Source: Oscillospiraceae bacterium
GTDB lineage: Bacteria; Bacillota; Clostridia; Oscillospirales; Ruminococcaceae
NCBI GenBank assembly: GCA_028720105.1
Contig: JAQYLI010000040.1
Location: 62,001 to 126,000, forward strand
Direction: 5' to 3'
DNA: 64,000 nt
Shown: piece by piece, positions 39,305-50,095 of the stretch
Layout: each line of letters starts with the position of its first letter
How positions within the stretch are numbered: the stretch's first letter is position 1
The notes under the pieces: generated by a model
The model's input: only the letters and a program-made list of their open reading frames with translations
What the model was told of the DNA's origin: nothing
Databases searched by the model: none
Made by a program: the position numbers and the translations under genes

Positions 39305-40705
39305 TTAATTTTTGGAGACCTCTGCTTCGGGCTTAATGTCCTCCTCGCCTGTGAGGGTGAGGGTAACGTCAATATTTCCGTCGGCTCTTGCAAGGGTGAG
39401 CACCATTGTATCGCCGATCTCCTTGCCCTTTTTGGCAGCGGTGAGTTCGTCCATTGAAGCGATATCCTTGCCGTCAGCGGCAACGATAACGTCACCTGCA
39501 CTTATGCCGGCGGCTTCTGCACCGCTGCCCTCGCTTACGGATACTACCATAACGCCCTTGTCAACAGGGAGATTATAGTATCTCATAATAGCGCTGTTGA
39601 TATCCGAACCTGTGATACCGATCTGGGGAGTGGTGTTGGTGACATAGCCCTTGTTCATAAGGTCGCTGATAAGGGGCATAGCGTCGGAAATGGGGATAGC
39701 GAAGCCAAGACCCTCAACAGAGTTATTGACAAGCTTTGAGGAGGTTATGCCTATTACCTGACCCTTGCCGTTGATAAGGGGACCGCCGGAGTTGCCGGGG
39801 TTGATGGCTGCGTCTGTCTGGATAAGGGTCATAGAAGCGGAGCCGCCCGATGAAAGCTCTACGTTAAGGGTGCGGTTAAGACCCGAAACGATGCCCTCGG
39901 AGGTGGAAAGACCCAGACCGAGAGGATATCCGATAGCAACAGCCTTGTCACCCATTGTGAGCTGGTTGGAGTCGCCGAATTCCGCAGGGATAAGGTCAAG
40001 ACCCTCAGCGTTTATTTTAAGTACGGCAAGATCGCTGTTCTCATCTGCGCCCACGATCTCGGCGTCATACTCGGTCTCGTCGTCGGTGGAGAGGACAATG
40101 GTAACGGAGTCAGCCTGCTTGAGCTTTGTCTGATAGCTGCCGCCGAAGCCGCCGTTTCCGAAGAAGTAGTCAAATATATCTCCGCTGCCACCGAAGGGGT
40201 TATTGTTGTAGTTACGGTTGTTGTTGGAAACATACTCGTTGACCTCGGTCTGAACAACGTGGGCGTTGGTGATGATATATCCGTCATCGCTGAGGATAAT
40301 GCCCGTACCTGTTCCCGTGCTTGTGCCCGACTGGGTCTTGAAGGAGGAATGAACGCCTACAACGGAGGGCGAAACCTTTTCAACGATCTGCTTTGTGGTG
40401 AGATTGCCGTCAGAGGAGCCTGTGTTAAGGAGCGTGTTTACCACATTTCCTGTGTTCTCGTTCTTTGATGAGCTTTCGGTCACTGCAGGGGTCTGTGTAT
40501 TCTCGGCGGAAACGGGTGCGGCAGGTTCGTCCTTTACAGCAATGCTGTTCTGAAGATATGCGCCGCCGAAGCCCGAAGCGCCGCCAACTATTGCGACTGC
40601 AAGGAGCATAGCAACGGTCTTGCCCACCTTGTTATCTGTTTTCTTTTCTTTTCCCTCTTCGGGAACATCAATATAATTGTAATTATTTTCGTACATATAG
40701 ATCAT
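39305..40705 (-). CDS. HtrA/DegP-like S1C protease with PDZ domain
   Basis: GTGTGIILSDDGYIITNAHVV, NSDLAVLKI, NPGNSGGPLIN, PDZ domain; N-terminal TM. Confidence 0.95.
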   Translation of the reverse strand: MIYMYENNYNYIDVPEEGKEKKTDNKVGKTVAMLLAVAIVGGASGFGGAYLQNSIAVKDEPAAPVSAENTQTPAVTESSSKNENTGNVVNTLLNTGSSDGNLTTKQIVEKVSPSVVGVHSSFKTQSGTSTGTGTGIILSDDGYIITNAHVVQTEVNEYVSNNNRNYNNNPFGGSGDIFDYFFGNGGFGGSYQTKLKQADSVTIVLSTDDETEYDAEIVGADENSDLAVLKINAEGLDLIPAEFGDSNQLTMGDKAVAIGYPLGLGLSTSEGIVSGLNRTLNVELSSGGSASMTLIQTDAAINPGNSGGPLINGKGQVIGITSSKLVNNSVEGLGFAIPISDAMPLISDLMNKGYVTNTTPQIGITGSDINSAIMRYYNLPVDKGVMVVSVSEGSGAEAAGISAGDVIVAADGKDIASMDELTAAKKGKEIGDTMVLTLARADGNIDVTLTLTGEEDIKPEAEVSKN

Positions 40706-40909
40706 CCTTTCGGCAATATATGAGCTTTTGTTCTTTTATTCGGGCTTATCCGCCCTTTTTTCTTTCTGTGATTATATAATAACGCCCAATTGTGTAAAAT
40801 ATGTGATATGTGAACGAAAAAAAATCAAAATGCGTGTGCAAATAAGCGCGGTGCCCTTTTCCTATGTATATGATTTATCATATCCCCTTAAACTATGTCA
40901 CGGATAAAA

Positions 40910-40951
40910 ATAACAGAGGGCACGGAAGTAACCCGCGTCCTCTGTTATCAA
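40910..40951 (-). terminator. Terminator-like hairpin
   Basis: ATAACAGAGG..CCTCTGTTAT just downstream of 40961 stop. Confidence 0.6.
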
Positions 40952-40960
40952 ATCGGATCA

Positions 40961-42166
40961 TTATCCTCCGTTATTTATTATCCCGGCATAAAAGTCGCAA
41001 AGCTCGGCGGCAGTCTCGGCGGCATAGCTTTCCACGCAGAGCATAACGCCCTTTCCCGTTCGGACGGGACGGATAGTGACCCTGCCGTTCTCCCCGTCGC
41101 CTATAACGCCGCTCTCCTCCATTCCGGGAACGCACAGCCTTTTGAGCAGCTCCGAGGGGCGGTCAACGGGAATGTATCTGCTGATGTCCGCATACTCTGG
41201 AAGCCCCTCCAGAGCCTCGCCAAGCGTTTTCTCCTCCGACCCCAGAATATCAAGGACTGTTGCCATAAGCGCCACAGCGTCATTTGTAAACATCTGCTCC
41301 GAAGCCGCCTTTCTTGCGGCAAGACATTTTTCCGAGGGGCTTTTCTCGCTTATGCACACCGCACCGCCGCAGCTTAAAATTTTCTTGCCGTAAAGTCCCG
41401 CCAGCTTTTCCAAAGCTCTCGGAGCCTTGCCGCATACCGCTGCGTCCTGTCCCCGCTCAAAAAGCCTGCGGCAGCAGAGCATAATAAGCTTGTCCCTGAA
41501 AACATATCCCGTTTCCTCGGAATATGCGGATATCCGCTTGCCGTCAGCGCTTATGCGGAAGGCGATGCGCTCCCCGTTTTTGTTTCCCTTTCCCTCAAGG
41601 ATACGCCCGCACACTCTCATCACCGAGGGGGAGGAGCTGTAAACGTCCGCATATACCCGTGTAAGCTCCGAGCGGATAAGTGCACCTATCCCTGCGGCAT
41701 AGATATCCTCCGCACCGGTGAAAATGCGTATGTCCCCGAAATGGCTGTAGGGCAGTTCCCTCGTCCCCCGAAGCTCCCGTTCCGCCGCCTCCTCAAAGCT
41801 GCGGTAAAGGGGAAGTCCGTCACCGGCAAAAAGCCCTAATGAAGCGGTTATCTCTGTCCTTACGTGACACCCCGCGGCACAGCCCAGCGCCCTTGCCGCA
41901 TATGCCGCCGCAGGAGCGCAGCAGTCCCCTGCGAATATGCACCTCGCTCCTGCCGCCGCAGCCCCCGAAGCAAAGGCATAGGAAAGTGCGTCTGCTCCCG
42001 TTCCCGCGCCGTGAGCCGCAAGCAGGGTATTGCCGCCTCTTTCCATAGCCGCAATGGCACAGGCGGCTCCTGCGGCAATGGCATCGGAGGGAGTGATATT
42101 CCCCGAAGCGGAGGCGATAAGTCGGCTCTCTTCCTCAAAATGGAGACGTTCATCAAAGCTTTTCAT
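40961..42166 (-). CDS. Phosphohexomutase-like protein with degenerate catalytic loops
   Basis: PGM-like fold pattern (NITPSDAIAAGAACA...GDCCAPAAAYAARALGCAAG... RVTIRPVRT) but no GRDTR-Ser, DGDADR or RPSGTEP. Confidence 0.65.
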   Translation of the reverse strand: MKSFDERLHFEEESRLIASASGNITPSDAIAAGAACAIAAMERGGNTLLAAHGAGTGADALSYAFASGAAAAGARCIFAGDCCAPAAAYAARALGCAAGCHVRTEITASLGLFAGDGLPLYRSFEEAAERELRGTRELPYSHFGDIRIFTGAEDIYAAGIGALIRSELTRVYADVYSSSPSVMRVCGRILEGKGNKNGERIAFRISADGKRISAYSEETGYVFRDKLIMLCCRRLFERGQDAAVCGKAPRALEKLAGLYGKKILSCGGAVCISEKSPSEKCLAARKAASEQMFTNDAVALMATVLDILGSEEKTLGEALEGLPEYADISRYIPVDRPSELLKRLCVPGMEESGVIGDGENGRVTIRPVRTGKGVMLCVESYAAETAAELCDFYAGIINNGG

Positions 42167-42397
42167 AAATATTTCCCCTTTCTGACAATATGTATTCCAT
42201 AATTTCTGAATATGCACAAGTCATTTCTATGTTATGATTGACAAATATTCGGGAAATAATTCAGCAAAATGCATATTTCAAAGGCTCGGCACAGAGAAAT
42301 ATACGTGTAAATTGCAATTGAAAAAAGGGGAAAAATGTGGTATAATTTCCTTAAATATATAATTGCGGAGCAGTCTCCGCAGAAGGAAGATATTTTT

Positions 42398-43849
42398 ATG
42401 GATAAGCATTATGACGTCATTATCGCAGGCACAGGGGTGGGCGGTCTTTACACCGCTCTGTGCCTGCCGGAAGGTATGAATATACTGGTCATCAGCAAGA
42501 GAGAGCTTGACCTGTGCAATTCCGCTCTGGCGCAGGGAGGAGTAGCCGCCGTATACAAGCCCGTGGACGATGATACCACCACTCTCCACACTAACGATAC
42601 CCTTATCGCAGGGGGCTTCAAGAACAACCCCGACTCCGTAAAGGTGCTTGTTACCGAGGCGGCAGGAGAGATACAGCACATTCTCGACATCGGCGTGGAC
42701 TTTGACAGGGACGAGAACGGCGAGCTGGACAGGACCCTTGAGGGCGGTCACAGCCGCAGACGTATTTTCCACCACAAGGACTCCACGGGAGCGGAGGTCA
42801 CAGCCAAGGTGCGTGAGGCGGTGCTCAAAAAGCCCAACATCACCGTGCTTGACAATGCTCTGCTCTGCCGTATGAAGAAGATAGGCGGGGGCTTTGCCGC
42901 AGATATCCTGAGAGACGGGGCACATACCACCGTTACCGCGCAGTTTGCGGTAATGGCTACAGGCGGCATAGGCAGAGTTTACGACTACACCACAAATTCC
43001 GCCATTGCCACAGGCGACGGCATTGCTATGGCATACGAGATGGGAGCGGAAATTCGCAATCTCTCCCTTATCCAGTTCCACCCCACAGCATATAACAACA
43101 AGGAGTCAAGAGAGTGCTTCCTTATTTCCGAGTCTGTCCGCGGCGAGGGAGCGTATCTTCTGAACTGTAATAAAGAGCGTTTTATGCACAACTATGATGA
43201 CCGCTTAGAGCTTGCTCCGAGAGACGTGGTATCACGCTCCATAATTCTTGAAAGCAGGAAAACGGGCAGCGACGAGTTCTATCTCGATATCCGCTACAAG
43301 GGCAAAGAGTATCTGAGCGGCCGCTTCCCGATGATATATGATTTCCTCAAAACTCAGGGCATAGATATGGGCGAGGACCTTATACCCATTTACCCCTGCC
43401 AGCACTACCTTATGGGCGGCATCAATGTAAACACCTCCGCCCAGACGGATATAAGCGGTCTTTACGCCGTGGGTGAATGTTCTCACACAGGCGTACACGG
43501 CAACAACCGCCTTGCCTCCAACTCGCTTCTTGAAGCTCTCGTTTTCGGTCACAGGGCAGCGCTGGACATAAGCGGAAAATTCGCTCCCGAAACAGAGTGC
43601 GAGGAATATGCTTTTTCGGAGCCTGAGAACGCTGTTCCCATTCCTCACGGCATAAGGACCGAGATAAGGCACATAATGCAGAAATCCTACTTTGTTATCC
43701 CCGACAAGCAGAAGGCTCTTGAGGGCTTTGAGAGAGTTTCCGAGATAAAGAAGATGCTGGAAAACGGCAGCTACATAATTGACAGGGATTTTGTTGAGGC
43801 TCACTCTCTGGCAACGGTGGCTTATCTGGTTCTTAAAGAGGTCATTTAA
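42398..43849 (+). CDS. nadB: L-aspartate oxidase
   Basis: DVIIAGTGVGGLYTAL, ALAQGGVAAV, HHKDSTGAEV, ATGGIGRVY, YPCQHYLMGGI, GVHGNNRLASNSLLEALVFG. Confidence 0.95.
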   Translation: MDKHYDVIIAGTGVGGLYTALCLPEGMNILVISKRELDLCNSALAQGGVAAVYKPVDDDTTTLHTNDTLIAGGFKNNPDSVKVLVTEAAGEIQHILDIGVDFDRDENGELDRTLEGGHSRRRIFHHKDSTGAEVTAKVREAVLKKPNITVLDNALLCRMKKIGGGFAADILRDGAHTTVTAQFAVMATGGIGRVYDYTTNSAIATGDGIAMAYEMGAEIRNLSLIQFHPTAYNNKESRECFLISESVRGEGAYLLNCNKERFMHNYDDRLELAPRDVVSRSIILESRKTGSDEFYLDIRYKGKEYLSGRFPMIYDFLKTQGIDMGEDLIPIYPCQHYLMGGINVNTSAQTDISGLYAVGECSHTGVHGNNRLASNSLLEALVFGHRAALDISGKFAPETECEEYAFSEPENAVPIPHGIRTEIRHIMQKSYFVIPDKQKALEGFERVSEIKKMLENGSYIIDRDFVEAHSLATVAYLVLKEVI

Positions 43850-43897
43850 GATTTGTTTTACAAGTAATATTTACAGTAAATGTAAATAAGCGGATAT

Positions 43898-43937
43898 CCC
43901 CGAAAATGCAGAAAATCACCTGACTGCATTTTCGGGG
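43898..43937 (+). terminator. Strong hairpin after nadB
   Basis: CCCCGAAAATGCAG ... CTGCATTTTCGGGG perfect 14 bp stem; weak T-run. Confidence 0.65.
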
Positions 43938-44091
43938 AGCATTTTGTCGCCCGGCTCATTCGGCGTTCGTATGCGGGGAAAATGACAAACTGTATTTGCG
44001 GTTTTTGGGGGGATACAAGCATTTGTTGTGTAAATTTTTTTATCTCTATTGACATCTCAATGCAAATATGATATAATGCTAAATGATAAAA

Positions 44092-44205
44092 CCTTATCAA
44101 GAGCGGCTGAGGTACTGGACCTGTGAAGCCCGGCAACCTGATTATGCTGATTTATGCGGCGTAAGTAAGGTGCTAATTCCTGCGGAAGTTTTCCGAGAGA
44201 TGAGG
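44092..44205 (+). promoter_or_regulatory. SAM-I (S-box) riboswitch
   Basis: CCTTATCAAGAGCGGCTGAGGTACTGGACCTGTGAAGCCCGGCAACC...AAGGTGCTAATTCCTGC...GAGAGATGAGG, upstream of metK. Confidence 0.96.
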
Positions 44206-44230
44206 AAATTACAAAATCCGACTTTTTTGT

Positions 44231-44260
44231 AAGGCACTCGTTTTTTCGGGTGCCTTTTTT
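44231..44260 (+). terminator. Riboswitch expression-platform terminator
   Basis: AAGGCACTCG-tttttt-CGGGTGCCTTTTTT. Confidence 0.9.
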
Positions 44261-44286
44261 GAGTTTAAATTATATGGAGGTATAAA

Positions 44287-45465
44287 ATGTCAAAGTTTCT
44301 TTTTACATCAGAATCCGTGACCGAGGGACATCCCGACAAGATCTGCGACCAGATCTCCGACGCTGTTCTCGACGAGATACTTAAAAACGACCCTGCGGGC
44401 AGAGTTGCCTGCGAGACCTGCACCACAACGGGTCTTGTAATGTGTATGGGCGAAATATCCACCACCTGCTATGTGGATATCCCCAAGATCGTGAGACAGG
44501 TAGTGATAGACATCGGCTATGACCGCGCAAAATACGGCTTTGACGGTCACACCTGCTCTGTTGTAACATCTATCGACGAGCAGTCTCCCGATATCGCTAT
44601 GGGCGTTGACGAGGCGCTTGAGTACAGAGACGGCTCCAAGAAGGACGATTTCGACACAGGCGCAGGAGATCAGGGTATGATGTTCGGATTTGCCTGCAAT
44701 GAAACTCCCGAGCTTATGCCTATGCCCATCTCCCTTGCCCACAAGCTTGCAAAGAAGCTTACCGAGGTGAGAAAAACAGGAGTCCTTCCCTATCTCCGTC
44801 CAGACGGCAAGACTCAGGTCACAGTTGAATACGAGGACAGCAAGCCCGTAAGAGTGGATACCGTTGTCGTATCCTCACAGCACGCTCCCGAGGTATCCCT
44901 TGACAAGATAAGAGCGGACATTATCGAAAAGGTGATAAAGCCCGTTATCCCTGCGGAGCTTCTTGTTGACACCAAATATTTTGTAAATCCCACAGGCAGA
45001 TTTGTTATCGGCGGTCCTCAGGGCGACAGCGGCCTTACGGGAAGAAAGATAATCGTTGACACCTACGGCGGATATTCCCGTCACGGCGGCGGAGCATTTT
45101 CCGGAAAGGACCCCACAAAGGTAGATCGCAGCGCAGCATATGCCGCAAGATATGTGGCTAAGAACATTGTTGCGGCAGGTCTTGCGGACAAGTGCGAGGT
45201 TGAGCTTGCATATGCCATCGGCGTTGCTGAGCCTGTTTCAATAATGGTAGACTCCTTCGGCACGGGCAAGGTCTCCGACGAAAAGCTGAGCGAGGCTGTA
45301 AGAAAGGTATTCGATCTCCGTCCCGCTGCTATCATCAAGACTCTTGAGCTGAGAAAGCCCCAGTACCGTCAGCTTGCGGCTTACGGTCATATGGGCCGTG
45401 AGGATCTGGGCGTTGCTTGGGAAAAGACTGACAGGACAGATGCTCTGCTTGAGGCTGTTAAGTAA
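44287..45465 (+). CDS. metK: S-adenosylmethionine synthetase
   Basis: [55 protein letters not shown]. Confidence 0.98.
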   Translation: MSKFLFTSESVTEGHPDKICDQISDAVLDEILKNDPAGRVACETCTTTGLVMCMGEISTTCYVDIPKIVRQVVIDIGYDRAKYGFDGHTCSVVTSIDEQSPDIAMGVDEALEYRDGSKKDDFDTGAGDQGMMFGFACNETPELMPMPISLAHKLAKKLTEVRKTGVLPYLRPDGKTQVTVEYEDSKPVRVDTVVVSSQHAPEVSLDKIRADIIEKVIKPVIPAELLVDTKYFVNPTGRFVIGGPQGDSGLTGRKIIVDTYGGYSRHGGGAFSGKDPTKVDRSAAYAARYVAKNIVAAGLADKCEVELAYAIGVAEPVSIMVDSFGTGKVSDEKLSEAVRKVFDLRPAAIIKTLELRKPQYRQLAAYGHMGREDLGVAWEKTDRTDALLEAVK

Positions 45466-45527
45466 GATACAATAATATTTTGCCGCTTTTGACGATACTG
45501 TTAAAAGCGGCTTTTAATTTGACAAAA

Positions 45528-45571
45528 AAATCCTGTGGAGAAAGATTATCTTCTCCACAGGATTTTTTTGT
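45528..45571. terminator. Bidirectional terminator between metK and glyS
   Basis: AAATCCTGTGGAGAA..TTCTCCACAGGATTTTTTT. Confidence 0.85.
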
Positions 45572-45586
45572 ATTTATTATATCAGC

Positions 45587-46969
45587 TTAATATTCCAGCT
45601 TCTTGTCAATATAAGCGATAAGGTCGTCAATCTTGACTCTCTCCTGAGCCATAGTGTCTCTGTCACGAACGGTAACGCAGCCGTCCTCGAGAGTATCGAA
45701 ATCGTAGGTGATGCAGAAGGGTGTGCCGATCTCGTCCTGACGGCGGTAGCGCTTGCCTATCTGACCTGCCTCGTCATACTCAACGTTCCACTTCTTAGCA
45801 AGCTTGGTGTAAAGCTCGATCGCAGGCTCCTTGAGCTTCTTTGTGAGAGGAAGAATTGCAGCCTTTACGGGTGCAAGAGCAGGGTGGAGGTGCATAACGG
45901 TTCTTACATCGGACTTGTCTCCCTCGCCGATCTCCTCCTCATCGTATGCCTCGCAGACAATGGTGAGGAAAAGTCTCTCAACGCCGAGAGAAGGCTCGAT
46001 AACGTAGGGAACGTACTTCTCGTTGGTCTCGGGGTCGAAATATTCCATAGACTTGCCGCTTGTTTTCATATGCTGAGTGAGGTCATAGTCGGTTCTGTCC
46101 GCAATGCCCCACAGCTCGCCCCAGCCGAAGGGGAAGAGATACTCAAAGTCGGTAGTAGCCTTGGAGTAGAAGCAAAGCTCCTCGGGAGAGTGGTCGCGCA
46201 GTCTCAGATGCTCTTCCTTGATGCCCAGACCAAGGAGAAAGTCCTTGCAGTAGCTTCTCCAGTACTTAAACCACTCAAGGTCGGTGCCGGGCTTGCAGAA
46301 GAACTCAAGCTCCATCTGCTCGAACTCTCTTACACGGAAGATGAAGTTGCCGGGAGTGATCTCGTTTCTGAAAGACTTGCCCACCTGACCAACACCGAAG
46401 GGAACCTTTTTACGGGTAGTTCTCTGGATATTGTTGAAGTTTACGAAAATACCCTGAGCGGTCTCGGGACGGAGATAAAGCTCAGCCTTTGAGTCCTCGG
46501 TAACGCCCTGGAAGGTCTTGAACATCAGATTAAACTGACGGATATCGGTAAAGTTCTTCTTGCCGCACTGAGGGCAAACGATATTGTTCTTGTCGATGTA
46601 TTCAAGCATCTGTTCATTTGTCCAGCCTGCTACGTTTGTACCGTCAAAATCCTCAATGAGCTTATCTGCACGATGACGGGTCTTGCACTCCTTGCAGTCC
46701 ATAAGGGGGTCTGAGAAGCCGCCGATATGACCCGAAGCCACCCAGGTCTGGGGGTTCATAAGTATAGCGGAGTCGAGACCCACATTATAGGGGCTTTCCT
46801 GAACGAACTTCTTGAGCCACGCCTTTTTGATGTTGTTTTTAAGCTCAACGCCGAGAGGACCGTAGTCCCAGGTGTTTGCCAGACCGCCGTATATCTCGCT
46901 TCCGGGGTAAACGAAGCCTCTGCCCTTACAGAGAGCCACTATTTTATCCATTGTTTTTTCTGCTGCCAT
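45587..46969 (-). CDS. glyS: Glycyl-tRNA synthetase (single-chain)
   Basis: [54 protein letters not shown]. Confidence 0.97.
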   Translation of the reverse strand: MAAEKTMDKIVALCKGRGFVYPGSEIYGGLANTWDYGPLGVELKNNIKKAWLKKFVQESPYNVGLDSAILMNPQTWVASGHIGGFSDPLMDCKECKTRHRADKLIEDFDGTNVAGWTNEQMLEYIDKNNIVCPQCGKKNFTDIRQFNLMFKTFQGVTEDSKAELYLRPETAQGIFVNFNNIQRTTRKKVPFGVGQVGKSFRNEITPGNFIFRVREFEQMELEFFCKPGTDLEWFKYWRSYCKDFLLGLGIKEEHLRLRDHSPEELCFYSKATTDFEYLFPFGWGELWGIADRTDYDLTQHMKTSGKSMEYFDPETNEKYVPYVIEPSLGVERLFLTIVCEAYDEEEIGEGDKSDVRTVMHLHPALAPVKAAILPLTKKLKEPAIELYTKLAKKWNVEYDEAGQIGKRYRRQDEIGTPFCITYDFDTLEDGCVTVRDRDTMAQERVKIDDLIAYIDKKLEY

Positions 46970-47201
46970 AAAGCTATACCACCTTTTATACATTCTTGCC
47001 GCAATGCGGCAAATAATTTCAATAGTTATATTCTATTATATTCCATATCGGGGCTGTTGTCAAGTGATTTTGGACTATAATACCACATATCGTTTTATCT
47101 GTCCGAAATATCTGCTCTGTTCCTCTTCAAAGAACCGAAGCAGGCTTTCTGTATCGCCGTTTACCTGTGCTGTGTGCAGGGCATTGACTTTTTCAGCAGC
47201 A

Positions 47202-47870
47202 TTATGCTGTTTTCGGAGGGAGTGCAATAAGAAACTTTATCTTCTTTCCCTCACTCGCAAACATTCTCTCGTGCTCGGTTATAAGATTGTCGGGGAGATT
47301 TTCTGCGTGGAGGTCTCTTGTGATGTAGGTTATCTCCCAGCCGCACTCTTTAAAATATTCCACAGAGTCCTCGAAAAGCTCGTCATCATCGGTCTTGAAG
47401 CGAAGTTCGCCCTCGGGCTTTAAAAAGTTTTTGTACTGCTCAAGCTGTCTCGGGTGGGTAAGGCGGCGCTTGTTGTGTTTGCCCCTGTTCCAGGGGTTGC
47501 AGAAATTGATGTAAATGCGGTCAACGGTGTCATTCTCCGAAAAAAGCTGTGAGATGTTCACGATGTTCATTCTGAGAAGCATTATGTTGTCGTGGGCGCG
47601 CTCCACCGCACCGAACATATTCTCCACCGTTCTCCTGCCCACAGCAAGCATATCCGCCTTGATATCGGCGGCAATGATGTTTATATCGGGGTACTTGAGC
47701 GCGTGCTGAGCCGCAAAAACGCCCTTGCCGCAGCCAAGTTCAAGGTACAATGGACGGGAATTATCCGAAAATGCCTCGTGCCATTTTCCTTTCATCTCCT
47801 CGGCATCGTCTATGTAATAGGAACAAGCCTCCAGCTCGGGACGTGCCCACTTTTTTCTTCTTATTCTCAT
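47202..47870 (-). CDS. trmB: tRNA (guanine(46)-N7)-methyltransferase
   Basis: LELGCGKGVFAAQHA, INFCNPWNRGKHNKRRLTHPRQL. Confidence 0.95.
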   Translation of the reverse strand: MRIRRKKWARPELEACSYYIDDAEEMKGKWHEAFSDNSRPLYLELGCGKGVFAAQHALKYPDINIIAADIKADMLAVGRRTVENMFGAVERAHDNIMLLRMNIVNISQLFSENDTVDRIYINFCNPWNRGKHNKRRLTHPRQLEQYKNFLKPEGELRFKTDDDELFEDSVEYFKECGWEITYITRDLHAENLPDNLITEHERMFASEGKKIKFLIALPPKTA

Positions 47871-47882
47871 TTATTTTTCCTT

Positions 47883-48359
47883 TCACTTCTTTGTTATTTT
47901 TGCCTTTGCGCTTATCTCCGATACATCTATGGCACAGACGCAGACTCCCTCAAGGTCATTGTCCTCAAAGGAAAAATCCTTGCCTGTCAGGTGCTTCATA
48001 AGCAGTGAAAGAGCGTGCTTCTTTTCGACATTATCCGTAATTATCCTTGCTGTTCCCACTGCCATAACGCTTTTGTAGTCACAGCTCCAGCCGCAGGCTT
48101 TTTCTGCGGCAGTAAGCTCTCCGCCGTTGTCAATTTCCACGAACACATTGGGATTTTGACCGATAATCTCAAGCCGCTTTCCCTCTTTCGCACAATGGAA
48201 ATAGAAAATGAAGCCATTTTCCGTAAGTTCGTATCCGAAATTCAGTGGAGTCACGTAAGGTATATTGTCAAGGCACATTCCCAGCCGCATTACCTTACAT
48301 TCCCCGAGTATCTCCATAATGCTGTTTACATCTGTTATTTCACGATCTTTTCTTCTCAT
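47883..48359 (-). CDS. Pyridoxamine 5'-phosphate oxidase family flavoprotein
   Basis: MRRKDREITD...VTPLNFGYE...WSCDYKSVMAVGTARII. Confidence 0.88.
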   Translation of the reverse strand: MRRKDREITDVNSIMEILGECKVMRLGMCLDNIPYVTPLNFGYELTENGFIFYFHCAKEGKRLEIIGQNPNVFVEIDNGGELTAAEKACGWSCDYKSVMAVGTARIITDNVEKKHALSLLMKHLTGKDFSFEDNDLEGVCVCAIDVSEISAKAKITKK

Positions 48360-48360
48360 T

Positions 48361-49188
48361 TTACTTCAACCTCAATTCCCAGAAAGCCACTGCCCCTGCG
48401 GCGGCAACATTAAGTGAGTCAACGCCGTGAGACATTGGTATTTTTACGGTATAATCACAGCTTGCGATAGTTTCCTTTGCAAGCCCGTCTCCCTCTGCTC
48501 CAAGCACTATGGCAAGCCGTTCCTCCGATTTTAAAACGGGGTCGTCAATGCTTACGGAGTTGTCACTGAGAGCCATTGCGGCAGTCTTGAAGCCCAGTTC
48601 TCTGAGCCTGTCCGTTCCCCTCTCGCTCCAGTCGGAAGGCACATTTCCTATTCTCGTCCAAGGGACTTGCAAGATCGTTCCCATACTCACTCTTACAGCC
48701 CTTCGGCAAAGGGGGTCACAGCAGGAGGGAGTCACAAGAACCGCGTCCATATCAAGAGCCGCCGCCGAGCGGAATATGGCTCCGATGTTTGTGGAGTCCA
48801 TTATATTTTCAAGCACGGCAATGCGCCTTGCACCTTTGCAAATTTCCTCGGGTGAGGGAAGAAGGGGTCTTTTCATAGCGCAGAGAACGCCCCTTGTAAG
48901 CTCAAAGCCCGCAAGGCTTGCAAGTACGCTTCTTTCGGCGGTGTATACGGGGATATCGCCGCACCGCTCTATTATCTCCCTGCCCTGCCCCTCTATGTGC
49001 TTCGGCTCCATAAGCAGGGAAACAGGCTCATAGCCTTCGTTTAAGGCAAGGTCTATTACCTTGGGGCTTTCGGCTATGAATATGCCCTTTTCGGGCTCAA
49101 GGCGGTTTCTGAGCTGCGCTTCGGTGAGCTTTGAGAAAACGCTTACACCCTCCTCGGACAGATCGGTCACGTGAATTATATTTGGCAT
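48361..49188 (-). CDS. TrmH/SpoU family RNA methyltransferase
   Basis: NIMDSTNIGAIFRSAAALDMDAVLVTPSCCDP, VLGAEGDGL, KIPMSHGVDSLNVAAAGAV. Confidence 0.93.
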   Translation of the reverse strand: MPNIIHVTDLSEEGVSVFSKLTEAQLRNRLEPEKGIFIAESPKVIDLALNEGYEPVSLLMEPKHIEGQGREIIERCGDIPVYTAERSVLASLAGFELTRGVLCAMKRPLLPSPEEICKGARRIAVLENIMDSTNIGAIFRSAAALDMDAVLVTPSCCDPLCRRAVRVSMGTILQVPWTRIGNVPSDWSERGTDRLRELGFKTAAMALSDNSVSIDDPVLKSEERLAIVLGAEGDGLAKETIASCDYTVKIPMSHGVDSLNVAAAGAVAFWELRLK

Positions 49189-49397
49189 ATCCTTATCTCC
49201 TTATAAGTTATGAGACAGCTTTTCACGATAGTTATTATACCATATCAACAATAAAATTGCAAAATATTTTATGCGAATATTTTCAAAACCTGTTGAAATG
49301 CACAAATAAATATGTTATAATTATTTCATATATATGACTATTGATGTTTGCATAGCTTTTCTCAGGCTGTGCATCGTCTGAAAGGATCTTTGAAAAT

Positions 49398-50051
49398 ATG
49401 AGTTATAAAAACGAATTCATTAAATTTATGGCGGACTGCGGAGTGCTCACCTTCGGTGATTTCACTCTCAAGAGCGGCAGAAAGGCTCCCTATTTCATCA
49501 ATACGGGAAACTATAACACAGGCGCTCAGCTTGCCCGTCTGGGCGGTTTCTACGCCGACTGCATAAAGGAAAACGGAATTGAGGCAGAGTGTCTTTTCGG
49601 TCCCGCATACAAGGGAATACCCCTTGCCTCCTGTGCGGCTATGGCGCTTTCGCAGAAATATAATATGGACGTGGGCTTCTGCTTTGACCGCAAGGAAGCA
49701 AAGGATCACGGCGAGGGCGGTCTTTTCGTTGGCAGACAGCCGAAGAAGGGCGAAAAGGTGGTCATCATTGAGGACGTTATGACCTCGGGCAAGGCTCTGA
49801 AAGAGGTCTACCCCAAGCTAAAGGACGCCGCAGATGTTGACATCACCGCAATGGTAATTACCGTTGACAGAATGGAAAAGGCTCTCGACACAGACCTTTC
49901 CGCTGTACAGCAGGCATACAAGGACTACGGCATAAAGGTTTATTCCATCGTTAATATAGGCGACATCATCTCCGCCATTGAAGAGGGCGTTATCGAGGGT
50001 AAAGAATACCTTGAGAAGATGAAGGAATACCGCAGTACCTACGGAGTATAA
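49398..50051 (+). CDS. pyrE: Orotate phosphoribosyltransferase
   Basis: FTLKSGRKAPYFINTG, VVIIEDVMTSGKAL. Confidence 0.96.
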   Translation: MSYKNEFIKFMADCGVLTFGDFTLKSGRKAPYFINTGNYNTGAQLARLGGFYADCIKENGIEAECLFGPAYKGIPLASCAAMALSQKYNMDVGFCFDRKEAKDHGEGGLFVGRQPKKGEKVVIIEDVMTSGKALKEVYPKLKDAADVDITAMVITVDRMEKALDTDLSAVQQAYKDYGIKVYSIVNIGDIISAIEEGVIEGKEYLEKMKEYRSTYGV

Positions 50052-50095
50052 TTAAAGCTTATAATAAATAATTATCAGAAAGGACTGTCTTACCA

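Noticed and set aside
42278-43081. 267 aa minus-strand ORF antisense to nadB
   Set aside because: Shadow ORF of a clearly conserved nadB
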